NCBI RefSeq assembly: GCF_000715075.1
Contig: NC_134103.1
Coordinates: forward strand, 76,013,519 to 76,077,518
From: Nicotiana tabacum
Lineage: Eukaryota > Streptophyta > Magnoliopsida > Solanales > Solanaceae
Reading direction: 5' to 3'
Length of the DNA: 64,000 nt
The notes beneath the pieces are model-generated. The model did no database searches, had not been told where the DNA came from, and saw only the letters and a list, made by a program, of their open reading frames with translations. Each line of letters opens with the position of its first letter. Within the stretch, counting starts at the first letter, position 1. Below, in pieces: positions 32,276-44,255 of this stretch. Position numbers and translations under genes: made by a program.

Positions 32276-34716
32276 AACTAAAAACTCTTCCGACTGGGGA
32301 GAATGCCTAGGAGGTATGATCTTCTCAACTAGGGGAATGTCTAGCATGTAAAAACCTTCTCAAACAACCTTTGTGCTCACAAAATTTGGGCACGACACCT
32401 GAAAAATTCAAGCTTCCAATCTTTGATTTGGACATAGTCTTCGTCCCTGTTTCAAGCAAAGAAGACTTGTGAGTTTAAAACATAATGGTTGGTTTGTGGC
32501 CTTGATCTTGAGGGCGATTGCTCCTACAATTGCCATGATAACTTTGATTTTAACTTGGAAGACCTTGATTGTTATTGGCTAACCACTTTCTCAGACACGC
32601 TTATCACAGAAAATACCTATGATCCGTTCAAGCCCCAAATCCTCTATCTGTTGCATTGTGCCCATGAATTGAAATTTACCGAACGTTTGCATTTCACATG
32701 AATCCCAAAGAACTTTAATTGTTATCAACTCAGTACGCATGCCACTTTTCCCTGACTTATGCCACTTTGATATGCTAGTCACACTCTGCTTTGTGCAATT
32801 GGAAAGCTGGTAGCAAATTTTGAAGTCATTTCTCACTTGTTTTGACAGAGAAGACTCAAAAAGAGGACTTAAACAAAGCAAGAAGAACAAAGTAAGGGGA
32901 CAGTGGAAAGAGATGACATCTAACAAGAGAATTACCAAGTAGAAAGTTATCTGATGTGACACCAACTCTAATGACCATGACGTGCATCTTGGATTAAATG
33001 GCCTGATCTGTCAAGCAAGTCTAATCTTCCATTCTTGTCATACCTCTAAGTTGTGAAACTAGGCTTCAATGCTCCAATTGTCCTATCTAATTCACGATCA
33101 TCAGTTTGTTCATTCTCTCAACTCACCGTCGCCTTATGGTGCCCGTGAGGGTTTTCACCGATAAAACTCTCTCATTTTGTTCTTTTCTTCTTATTTCCTC
33201 TAATTCTGCAGATGACAAAGCAGGAGCAATCGCCCTCAAGATCAATATGCTCCTGGCATGTCTAACTCGGCACTCTCAAAGATCATCTGGGAGGTCTTTT
33301 TTTGGACTGTAATGTGGCTTTTGGACAGGGTTAGAAAGAAAGAAAGGCATGAAGGCTCAAATTCAAACTAAGAAAAAATGGTTAATTTATTTACAACTTT
33401 TGGAATCTATTTTAAAACTTTGCCCCGGTTTCTAAAACAAGAGAATTTGAACCTCTTTTTTTTTGTTTGTTTTAGATGGAATTTCTAAGAAAATTGCCCC
33501 ACTCTTGACTTCGTGGGATTATGAAATATTTTATTTGGTGCGACTGAACCGTAAGGCTTCCTACGTATCTTGTGGGGACAAGAATCAGGTCGATCGTAGT
33601 TCAAAATACTACTTTTTTGTTGTTGCTATTTTTCTTTTTTTTTTCTTTTTCTTTGTTTTTCTTTTTTCTTTTTCTCTTTTTTTCTTTTTCTCTTGGACTG
33701 AACTTCTAAAACAAACCTATTGGGACACGAACTTCTTCTTCTTTTTCTTTTTTTTTTCTTTTTTTTATGACTCTAACTTGATTCTAAAAGAGGGGAGGTC
33801 AAAGAGATCAGCACAGGCTCAAAAGGGTACCGAAGGGTATAAAGTGTTTGGGTAGCTGAAAGAGGGCCTCCCAATCTCTGAAAATGCCAAGTACGACACA
33901 TGCAACTTGAGGATGAAAAATAAAGATCATGTACAATATTTCTTTTGTAGCATTGACATTGATATCCCAGATATGCCTTCCATCTTTCTTTAGTGCCGTG
34001 TCAAGTACCGAACTCTCATTGGGTGATTTCTTCTTCACAATGAATACCCTCCGTCAGTTTGGGACAAACTCCATTGGCTTTATCTTGTAACTTGAGATGC
34101 ACTTGAACTCCAAGTTGCTTGCTTCAAATAATCTGGGACGCACTCTCTTGTAATAATTTCTTATTGTCCTATTAACTTCCCAACCTATCTGCCCTAGTTT
34201 CACACAATTCGGGCTTTAAATGATCTTAAAATGTTCAAATCTTTACTTGTTTCCCTCAAATGTCTATGTCATCTTCAAAATCTGTTTTATTGCTTCATGA
34301 TAAGACTAACTTTCAAGACCATGCTGAGAATTCCACGTGCATGTCATGTCACTGGAGTCACCATGAAAAGAACTATAAAAGGAAAAGAGAACTAAACAAA
34401 AACTAACTAGAAATAACAGAAAATAGGAGATTGCATTAGACAGGCGGTGAAAGGGTTTGAAAAACAAAACAAGCAAAATAGACATGGGTTACAACCTGGA
34501 ACAATCCTAGATAACACTAGACAAGTTACTGCAACTAAACTAACTAGGCAAAATAAATGGAAGAAGGGTTTGAGTCTCAAGATAATATCCGGATTATAAC
34601 CCTGAAATAACCCGGACATCAGAAATGACAACAAAATAAACCACCAAAACTCCTCCTCGGCTAGCCAAGAAAGGGGTGTCTCTCCAATTACCAAACTCGA
34701 CATCTTAGCCACTGAG
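32276..34716 (-). mobile_element. LARD internal region downstream of gag (copy 2)
   Basis: Homologous to 19521-22332 with a single M2 block. Sense-strand frames conserved with the other copies: 32591-32965 (124 aa) and 33808-34038 (76 aa). There is a small deletion near 33107 and a replaced stretch near 33221-33246, so the + frame seen in copies 1 and 3 at this place is broken. Product unknown. Confidence 0.5.
33559..33602 (-). other. Structured module, class M2 (copy 2)
   Basis: Inner hairpin CTTGT/ACAAG and outer stem CTACG/CGTAG intact; differences fall in the joining bases. Confidence 0.58.
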
Positions 34717-35850
34717 TCACATATCTACATTACTAGGACCTTCACAAGTCTTTATCACAATGACCTCATCAGATTACTTTTGAGTCCTCTTTGCCAACTC
34801 GTTCTTAAGATCAACTTCTGGAACCAAGATTGATACCGATGAACATTTCGCGGCAAGTGGCCCTCCAAGGGATTCAAAAGAGTTCTCATATTTCTTTTCA
34901 ACACAAATCATGCCCACCAAATGCGTCTCATTATGAACAGGCAATGGACTTTGGCTAGTATCCGATGCATCTGGATTTTGCACGGTAATGTCACCTGCAT
35001 CAATAAGCTTTTGGACTGCTCTTTTCAGATGCCAACACTTTTCTATACTGTGCCCCGGGGCATTAGATCAATATGCGTACCTTTGAGAAAAATCAAAATT
35101 CTTTGGAAGGGGGTTCGACATTTTTATCTGAATTGGCTTCAACATATCCAATTGCCTCAACCTTTGGAACAAACTAGCATATGATTCTCCAATAGGAGTG
35201 AAAGACTTTTCTCTTTGCTGCAGCCTTTTCATTTTGTACTCTGGCCTCGGTTGGAACCTCTTGCGAGTAGGTGGTTGACATGCATGAGGAGGCGGGTAAA
35301 ACATTTATGGAAGTGGTGCAGGCCAATGCGAGTCCTATGGATGTGGAGCATATGGCGGTGCATTATGGATAGAGTAGTGGGAAGGTGAGGTATGACTTTG
35401 GTGATTTTGTGGAGAGAAGTAGCATCGGGGAGGATTATCTGGAGTACGGAGATATTCATGGGGTCGATGTTGAGGCTGAAAGCGTTGAGCAGGAATGCCT
35501 ACTGGGAATTGTCGTTGGCGGGGCTCAACAACATCAGGAGGGCTATTTTTAGGAAAGGTAGTTGGAGTACGAACGATGGAGCTACTAGGGAGGTTAGGAA
35601 AGCTGTGATAAGCGGGAAAATTCGAAGAATATGGTGGATCATTTGACACTATGACCGGAGCTTGGGTAAGGGTACTATCTAGGAAGCTAGGTGGTGGCAG
35701 GGGTGGTGCTTTCCCAGTCATCCAAGCCTGATACATGTCCGCCATGTGTTGTCTCAACATCCTTACCTCTTCAACCAACCTAATGTCCTGTTCAACCAAC
35801 TACTTTTGGGTAGCAATATCGACTAACTCAACTCTGTTGTCGTCTGCCAT
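34717..35850 (-). pseudogene. Ogre/Tat-like gag, decayed (copy 2)
   Basis: Counterpart of 22333-23466. Arg (CGA) and Gln (CAA) are kept where copies 1 and 3 have TGA and TAA (35425-35427 and 35164-35166). It shares the zinc-knuckle stop and the early TAG, and has its own TAA near 34774. The longest open piece is 35335-35799 (154 aa). Confidence 0.8.
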
Positions 35851-36333
35851 TGCCTTTCGACTTTATGTTGTAGGAAAGAGTTACCAGTTTAAGAACCACA
35901 AACCAACCACCCTTCTGCTATAATGAAGATAACAAAGAGGAATAAAATGAAGTCATCACGTTAGCGTTAGGGCATTTAACATAAGATAATCTCACATTAT
36001 GTGCAATGCACCTAGTCACAATTATCGGTTCTAAAATGACTCCGAGGGTACGAAGGTCATATGGCATCATCCCAATTTTACTCTCATTGCCCTTTTCTTC
36101 TTCATTTCCTCTCTTACGCTCCTTGATTTACTCATTTCTTCCCTCTCTTTTCTTTCTGATTATCGCTCTTTTTATTTTCTCTCACTTCTCACTTCTCACA
36201 TCCCTAACTTCGTCTTTTTTTTTTATTTTAAAAATGATTTGATCGAACCCGATGAAAGTTGCCTACCTTTTTTATTTCTTTCTTTTTTTTTCTTTTAATT
36301 TCTAAAATGATTCGATCGAACCCGATGTAGGTT

Positions 36334-36376
36334 GTCTACGTATCATATTCCACATGAATCAGACCAAGCGTAGTTC
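36334..36376 (-). other. Structured module, class M3 (copy 2)
   Basis: One base change in the inner stem (CATG/TATG on the sense strand, one G-T pair). A truncated M3-like start (AACCCGATG...TTGCCTAC) precedes it at 36232-36272. Confidence 0.58.
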
Positions 36377-37195
36377 TGGAAAAGTAATGGACAAAATATA
36401 TTAAAAATAAAAATCTTTTTGGATTTTTCATTTATAACTTTTTTGGTTTTCACAAACAAAATAGGAAGTACGATAACTAAAGACTCGACGAACTCAACTA
36501 GACTATGACAGACTATGACACCACCTAAAAGAATCAATACTACTTGACAAGACATGTAAAATAAAAGACAAAATAGACTCAAAAATATAAAAAGTCTCCT
36601 CAAACAACTGCTGAAAGCAATGGTCCTGGCTAAGATGGTCATGGGGTATTTGTCATGCTCGAGCTCTGATAAATGAATCCATACCTGAATAAGATAAAAT
36701 AAGATCAAAGAGAGTTAGTGACTCGAGGCACTATGTGAGATCATAATACTTCCAATTGGGCTATGCAAGACACGAGTGACGCTATCTTTGCAAAATGACC
36801 TACGTGGCCTAAATGTGGCTAGAAGTGTAAACTCAACAAGGGTGACCACCAAGCTATGGAAAAATATCTCAAAAGGCCCATATGACCCCTAAACTCTCAA
36901 GAATCGCTGTCTCTAAGATTACTTTGCATAAATGACCCAACTTTGCAGAAATGGCCGAAGTGGTCAAAAATGGCTAAGCATGAAAAATCAACAGGAATGG
37001 ATCTTAAACTAAGAGGACACCTTGTGGTAGACTTAGGACTCTAAGACATTGGTTAACAAGCCACTTTTGCGAAAATATCCCTATTTTGCAAAAACGGCCG
37101 ATGTGGCTGAATGTGGCTAGACATGCAAGATGTGGCTAAGACTCCCGAAGCCAAGAATTTGAGACTCACTAGGAAGACCAGAACCTATGTGGGCT

Positions 37196-37242
37196 GCCTA
37201 CGTATCTCGCCCTGAATATCGAGTATCAGGTATGCGTAGTTC
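37196..37242 (-). other. Structured module, class M4 (copy 2)
   Basis: Inner stem CTCG/CGAG perfect here. Confidence 0.6.
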
Positions 37243-37571
37243 GGGAAGATTGGATACGAGAGAGAATATAAAAATGCAACTAACTTGGAAAAATTATTTT
37301 TTGTCTTTTTGTTTTCTTGAAAAATGATGAGAAAGTGTAAAATCTTTTTGTTGTTTTTCTTTTAGAAAACGGGGCAAGAAACTAAAAGTGATAAAACCCT
37401 CAATATTATCTCTTGCTTCATTTTTCACCATTCTTTTCCAAATATTAGTTCACCAAATGACCTTTCTACCCTCATAGATGCAACATTTAGCACGTAGGAT
37501 GATTGAATGTCCTTTTGGACCGGCGGGCCCATTTGACACAAGTTGGACAAGCTTCCTACAAAGAACACGGT

Positions 37572-37595
37572 ACCTAGCACCGGGTCCTGCTAGGT
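37572..37595 (-). other. Dimerisation-site-like leader hairpin (copy 2)
   Basis: Stem ACCTAGCA/TGCTAGGT unchanged; the loop hexamer is GGGTCC, so its self-complementarity is lost. Confidence 0.45.
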
Positions 37596-38002
37596 CATAA
37601 TGATATGATGCAAATAAAAATGACCTAAAGGCTGACCTACGTTTGGGGTTCACTAACAAAGCAATTTGGGGGAGCGTATGGTCGATGGTGGCTGCTCAAG
37701 CTTTCCACCCACTCCATACGTCCGACGGCCCCCCTCCTAAAATAAAAGTGACTCACCAAAGAGTTCGTGTACGCGACGCGTACTACGAGACTTGTTACAG
37801 AAAGAGTTGATCGGGTAATGCAAATGATGACAGTTATAAAGCAGTAACACATAAAGGAAAAACTGTAAACACGTAAACAACTATCAAAAAATAAAATGAC
37901 ATAAACAAAAATAAAAAACAAATAAAGCAAATAAAATCATAAAAACCTCAACAAAATATTCTAAAAAGCCAACAAGATCAAGTACCAGCTCGAACCTGCA
38001 AG

Positions 38003-38020
38003 TCCCCAACAGAGTCACCA
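38003..38020 (-). other. LARD primer binding site (copy 2)
   Basis: Sense strand TGGTGACTCTGTTGGGGA, two C-to-T changes from copy 3, next to LTR copy 4. Confidence 0.7.
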
Positions 38021-38024
38021 AAGC

Positions 38025-38460
38025 TGTCACACCCGTTTTTTTCACCTCACTAACCCTCTTTAAAAATTAATAAAGTGATTTGTAAGCTCAAAAGAGTTTT
38101 TCAATTAAATTGACAAGAATGTGTTTTAAAAGATATTTCAGAGTCGCCACCTGACATTTGGTTTCGGTATGCCAGGTCACCGTTTTAAAAAAAAATTAAT
38201 TCTCCTTCAAAATACATTTGACTCTAAAACTGACTGCACCAGAAATTCCAAGTAAGAGGGTTCATTTGACTCAGGGAGAAGGTGTTAGGCATTCCCCTAG
38301 TCCCGTGAAGGTCACGGTTGCATGCATGATCTAGTAGGCTTTTAAGAACACTAAACGCACGGAAGAAATATAAACACACAATCGGCTCGAGGTCGTCCCC
38401 ACCTAAATAAAATAAAATAATAGAAAAATACTAAAAGTCTATACTATGCTCACTCCACGA
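38025..38460 (-). repeat. LARD LTR copy 4, truncated
   Basis: Starts TGTCACACCCG on + and follows the LTR to CACTCCACGA. Minisatellite C sequence (CTTAGAGAAACTAAAACTG) then follows directly. The shared ACGA gives microhomology at the join. Confidence 0.85.
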
Positions 38461-39903
38461 CTTAGAGAAACTAAAACTGACCCTATTCTCCATGCGGGAC
38501 CCTTGAACTAAAGAAATGCTAAAGATTAACAACTAAAATTAACCCTATTCTCCAGGCGGGACTCCTGAACTTAAAGAAAAACTAAAAACTCTTCCGACTG
38601 GGGAGAATGCCTAGGAGGTATGATCTTCTCAACTAGGGTAATATCTAGCATGTAAAAACCTTCTCAAATAACCTTTGTGCTCACAAAATTTGGGCACGAC
38701 ACCTGAAAAATTCAAGCTTCCAATCTTTGATTTGGACATAGTCTTCGTCCCTGTTTCAAGCAAAGAAGACTTGTGAGTTTAAAACATAGTGGTTGGTTTG
38801 TGGCCTTGATCTTGAGGGCGATTGCTCCTACACTTTCCATGACAACTTTGATTTTAACTTGGAGGACCTTGATTGTTATTGGCTAACCACTTTCTCGGTC
38901 ACGCTTATCACAGAAAATACCTATGATCCGTTCAAGCCCCAAATCCTCTATCTGTTGCATTGTGCCCATGAATAGAAATTTACCGAACGTTTGCATTTCA
39001 CATGAATCCCAAAGCACTTCAATTGTTATCAACTCAGTACGCATGCCACTTTTCCCTGACTTATGCCATTTTGATATGCTAGTCACCCTCCGCTTTGTGC
39101 AATTGGAAAGCTGGTAGCAAATTTTGAAGTCATTTCTCACTTGTTCTGACAGAGAAGACTCAAAAAGAGGACTTAAACAAAGCAAGAAGAACAAAGTAAG
39201 GGGACAGTGGAAAGAGATGACATCTAACAAGAGAATTACCAAGTAGAAAGTTATCTGATGGGACACCAACTCTAATGACCATGACGTGCATCTTGGATTA
39301 AGTGGCCTGATCTATCAAGCAAGTATAATCTTCCATTCTTGTCATACCTCTAAGTTGTGAAACTAGTCTTCAATGCTCCAATTGTCCTATCTATTTCACG
39401 ATCCTCAGTCAACTTGTAATGCCCTGAAGGGTTTTCACTATCAAGCCTATCTCATTTTGTTCATTCTCTCAACTCACCGTCGCCTTATGGTGCCCTTGAG
39501 GGTTTTCACCGATAAGACTCTCTTATTTTGTTCTTTTCTTCTTATTTCCTCTGATTCTGCAGATGACAAAGCATTAACCATGGTAAAAATATCATATGCT
39601 CCTGGCATGTCTAACTCGGCACTCTCAAAGATCATCTGGGAGGTCTTTTTTTGGACTGTAATGTGGCTTTTGGACAAGGTTAGAAAGAAAGAAAGACATG
39701 AAGGCTCAAATTCAAACTAAGAAAAAATGGTTAATTTATTTACAACTTTTGGAATCTATTTTAAAACTTTGCCCCGGTTTCTAAAACAAGAGAATTTGAA
39801 CCTCATTTTTTTTGTTTTAGATGGAATTTCTAAGAAAATTGCCCCACTCTTGACTTCGTGGGATTATGAAATATTTTATTTGGTGCGACCGAACCGTAAG
39901 GCT

Positions 39904-39947
39904 ACCTACGTATCTTGTGGGGACAAGAATCAGGTCGAACGTAGTTC
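39904..39947 (-). other. Structured module, class M2 (copy 3)
   Basis: All stems as in copy 1a; differs in a loop or joining base. Confidence 0.58.
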
Positions 39948-41046
39948 AAAATACTACTTGTTTGTTGTTGCTATTTTTCTTTTTCTTCTTTTTCTTCGTT
40001 TTTCTTTTTTCTTTTTCTCTTTTTTTTGAATTTTTCTCTTGGACTGAACTTCTAAAACAAACCTATTGGGACACGAACTTCTTCTTCTTTTTCTTTTTTT
40101 TTTCTTTTTTTTTATGACTCTAACTTGATTCCAAAAGAGGGGAGGTCAAAGAGATCAACATATGCTCAAAAGGGTAGCGAAGGGTATAAAGTATTTGGGT
40201 AGCTGAAAGAGGGCCTCCCAATCTCTGAAAATGCCAAGTACGACACATGCAACTTGAGGATGAAAAATGAAGATCATGCACAATATTTCTTTTGTAGCAT
40301 CGACATTGATATACCAGATATGCCTTCCATCTTTCTTTAGTACCGTGTCAAGTACCGAACTCTCATTGGGTGATTTCTTCTTCACAATGAATACCCTCCA
40401 TCAGTTTGGGACAAACTCTATTGGCTTTATCTTGAACTCCAAGTTGCTTGCTTCAAATCGTCTGGGACGCACTCTCTTTTAATAATTTCTTGTCGTCCTA
40501 TTAACTTCCCAACCTATCTGCCCTAGTTTCACACAATTCGAAATTTAAATGATCTCAAAATATCCAAATCGTTACTTGTTTCCCTCAAATATCTATGTCA
40601 TCTTCAAAACTTGTTTCATTGCTTCATAATTAGACTAACTTTCAAGACCAGGCTGAGAATTCCACGTGCATGTCATGTCACTGGAGTCACCATGAAAAGA
40701 ACTATAAAAGGAAAAGAGAATTAAACAAAAACTAACTAGAAGTAACAGAAAATAGGAGATTGCATTAGACAGACGGTGAAAGGGTTTGAAAAATAAAACA
40801 AGCAAAATAGACATGGGTTACAACCCTGGAACAATCCTAGATAACACGAGACAAGTTACTACAACTAAACGAACTAGGCAAAATAAAAGGAAGAAGGGTT
40901 TGAGTCTCAAGATAATATCCGGATTATAACCCTGAAATAACCCGGACATCCGAAACGACAACAAAATAAACCACCAAAACTCCTCCCCGGCTAGCCAAGA
41001 AAGGAGTGTCTTTCCAATTACCAAACTCGACATCTTAGCCACTGAG

Positions 41047-42074
41047 TCACATATCTACATTACTAGGACCTTCACAAGTCTTTATCACAATAACCTCATC
41101 AGATTGCTTTTGGGTCCTCTTTGCCAACTCGTTCTTAAGATCAACTTCTGGAACCGTGATTGATACCACTGAACATTTTGCGGCAAGTGGCCTTCCAAGG
41201 GATTCAAAAGAGTTTTCATATTTCTTTTCAGCACAAATCATGCCCACCAAATGCGTCTCATTATGAACAGGCAATGGACTTTGGCTAGTATCCGATGCAT
41301 CTGGATTTTGCACGGTAATGTCACCTGCATCAATAAGCTTTTGGACTGCTCTTTTCAGATGCCAACACTTTTCTATACTGTGTACCGGGGCATTAGATCA
41401 ATATGCGTACCTTTGAGAAAAATCAAAATTCTTTGGAAGGGGGTTCGACATTTTTATCTGAATTGGCTTCAACATATCCAATTGCCTCAACCTTTAAAAC
41501 AAACTAGCATATGATTCTCCAATAGGAGTGAAAGACTTTTCTCTTTGCTGCTGCCTTTTCATTTTGTACTCTGGCCTCGGTTGGAACCTCTTGCGGGTAG
41601 GTGGTTGACATGCATGAGGAGGCGGGTAAAACATTTGTGGAAGTGGTGCAGGCCAATGCGAGTCTTGTGGATGTGAAGCATATGGAGGTGCATTATGGAT
41701 AGAGTAGTGGGAAGGTGAGGTATGACTTTGGGGATTTTGTGGAGAGAAGTAGCATCAGGGAGGATTATCTGGAGTACAGAGATATTCATGGGGTCGATGT
41801 TGAGGCTGAAAGCGTTGAGCAGGAATGCCTACTGGGACTTGTCGTTGGCGGGGCTCAACAACATCAGGAGGGCTATTTTTAGGAAAGGTAATTGGAGTAC
41901 GAACGATGGAGCTACTAGGGAGGTTAGGAAAGCTGTGATAAGCGGGAAAATCCGGAGAATATCCGCCATGTGTTGTCTTAACATCCTTACCTCTTCAACC
42001 AACCTAATGTCCTGTTCAACCAACTAATTTCGGGTACCAATATCGACTAACTCAACTCTGTTGTCGTCTGCCAT
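41047..42074 (-). pseudogene. Ogre/Tat-like gag, decayed (copy 3)
   Basis: Shares TGA (41755-41757) and TAA (41494-41496) with copy 1 and the zinc-knuckle stop with both. A deletion of about 106 bp near 41960 removes the MYQAWMTGK region and shifts the frame. Confidence 0.8.
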
Positions 42075-42575
42075 TGCCTTTCGACTTTATATTGTAGGAA
42101 AGAGTTACCAGTTTAAGAACCACAAACCAACCACCCTTCTGCTATAATGAAGATAACAAAGAGGAATAAAATGAAGTCATCACGTTAGCGTTAGGGAATT
42201 TAACATAAGATAATCTCACATTATGTGCAATGCACCTAGTCACAATTATCGATTCTGAAATGACTCCGAGGGTACGAAGGTCATATGGCATCATCCCAAT
42301 TTTACTCTCATTGCCCTTTTCTTCTTCATTTCCTCTCTTACGCTCCTTGATTTGCTCATTTCTTCCCTCTCTTTTCTTTCTGATTATCGCTCTTTTTATT
42401 TTCTCTCACTTCTCACTTCTCACATCCCTTAACTTCATCTTTTTTTTTAAATTTTAAAAATGATTTGATCGAACCCGATGAAGGTTGCCTACCTTTTTTC
42501 TTTCTCTTTTTTTTTCTTTTTTTTCTTTTTTTTCTTTTTATTTCTAAAATGATTCGATCGAACCCGATGTAGGTT

Positions 42576-42618
42576 GCCTACGTATCATGTTACGCATGAA
42601 TCAGACCAAGCGTAGTTC
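42576..42618 (-). other. Structured module, class M3 (copy 3)
   Basis: Inner stem CATG/CATG kept; only the five-base loop differs from copy 1. A truncated M3-like start precedes it at about 42455-42493. Confidence 0.6.
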
Positions 42619-43438
42619 TGGAAAAATAATGGACAAAATATACTAAAAATAAAAATCTTTTTGGATTTTTCATTTATAACCTTTTTTGGTTTTCACATAC
42701 AAAATAGGAAGTACGATAACAAAAAGACTCGACGAACTCAACTAGACTTTGACAGACTGTGACACCGCCTAAAAGAATCAATACTACTTGACAAGACATG
42801 TAAAATAAAAGATAAAATAGACTCAAAAATATAAAAAGTCTCCTCAAACAGCTGCTAAAAGCAATGGTCCTGACTAAGATGGTCATGGGGTATCTGTCAT
42901 GCTCGAGCTCTGATAAATGAATCCGTACCTGAATAAGAAAAAATAAGATCAAAGAGAGTTAGTGACTCGAGGCACTATGTGAGACCATAATACTTCCTAT
43001 TGGGCTATGCAAGACACGAGTGAGGCTATCTTTGCAAAATGACCTACTTGGCCTAAATGTGACTAGAAGTGCAAACTCAACAAGGGTGACCACCAAGCTA
43101 TGAAAAAATATCTCAAAAGGCCCATATGACCCCTAAACTCTCAAGAATCGTTGTCTCTAAGATTACTTTGCACAAATGACCCTACTTTGCAGAAATGGCC
43201 GATGTTGTCAAAAATGACTAAGCATGAAAACTCAACAGGAATGGACCTTAAACTAAAAGGACATCTTGTGGTAGACTTAGGACTCTAAGACATGGTTTAA
43301 CAAGCTACTTTTGCAAAAATATCCCTATTTTGCAAAAAGGCCGATGTGGCTGAATGTGGCTAGACATGCAAGATTTGGCTAAGACCCCCGAAGCCAAGAA
43401 TTTGAGACTCACTAGGAAGACCGGAACCTATGTGGGCT

Positions 43439-43485
43439 GCCTACGTATCTCGCCCTGAATATCGAGTATCAGGTATGCGTAGTTC
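43439..43485 (-). other. Structured module, class M4 (copy 3)
   Basis: Inner stem CTCG/CGAG perfect, as in copy 2. Confidence 0.6.
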
Positions 43486-43812
43486 GGGAAGATTGGATAC
43501 GAGAGAGAATATAAAAATGCAACTAACTTGGAAAAATTATTTTGTCTTTTTTTTTCCTTGAAAAATGATGAGAAAGTGTAAAATCTTTTTGTTGTTTTTC
43601 TTTTAGAAAACGGGGCAAGAAACTAAAAGTGACAAAACTCTCAATATTATCTCTTGCTTCATTTTTCACCCTTTTTTTCCAAACATTAGTCCACCAAATG
43701 ACCTTTCTACCCTCACAGATGCAACATTTAGCACGTAGGATGATTGAATATCCTTTTGGGCCGGCGGGCCCATTTGACACAATTTGGACATGCTTCCTAC
43801 AAAGGACACGGT

Positions 43813-43836
43813 ACCTAGCACCGGGCCCTGCTAGGT
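43813..43836 (-). other. Dimerisation-site-like leader hairpin (copy 3)
   Basis: Identical to copy 1: 8-bp stem and loop with GGGCCC. Confidence 0.5.
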
Positions 43837-44233
43837 CATAATGATATGATGCAAATAAAAATGACCTAAAGGCTGACCTACGTTTGGGGTTCACTAACAA
43901 GGCAATTTGGGGGAGCGTACGGTCGATGGTGGCTGCTCAAGCTTTCCACCCACTCCATACGTCCGACGGCCCCCCCTCCTAAAATAAGGGTGACTCAACA
44001 AAGAGTTCGTGTACGCGACGCATACTACGAGACTTGATTGACCAGGTAATGCAAATGATGACAGTTATAAAGCAGTAACACATAAAGAAAAAACTGTAAA
44101 CAGGTAAACAACTATCAAAAAATAAAATGACATAAACAAAAATAAAAATCAAATAAAGCAAATAAAATCATAAAAACCTCAACCGAATATTCAAAAAATC
44201 CAATAAGATCAAGTACCAGTTCGAACCTGCAAG

Positions 44234-44251
44234 TCCCCAGCAGAGTCGCCA
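44234..44251 (-). other. LARD primer binding site (copy 3)
   Basis: Sense strand TGGCGACTCTGCTGGGGA, the least altered of the three. Confidence 0.75.
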
Positions 44252-44255
44252 AAGC

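Larger units (their letters stand above)
38461..44255 (-). mobile_element. LARD internal region, copy 3 (5' part of element lost at its 3' side)
   Basis: Begins in the last two units of minisatellite C (38461-38575) and runs to the PBS. Minisatellites A, B, the PPT and the LTR that should follow are deleted. Sense-strand frames conserved with other copies: 38883-39269 (128 aa), 39474-39677 (67 aa), 40155-40385 (76 aa). Copy 3 is close to copy 1 throughout. Functions unknown. Confidence 0.6.
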
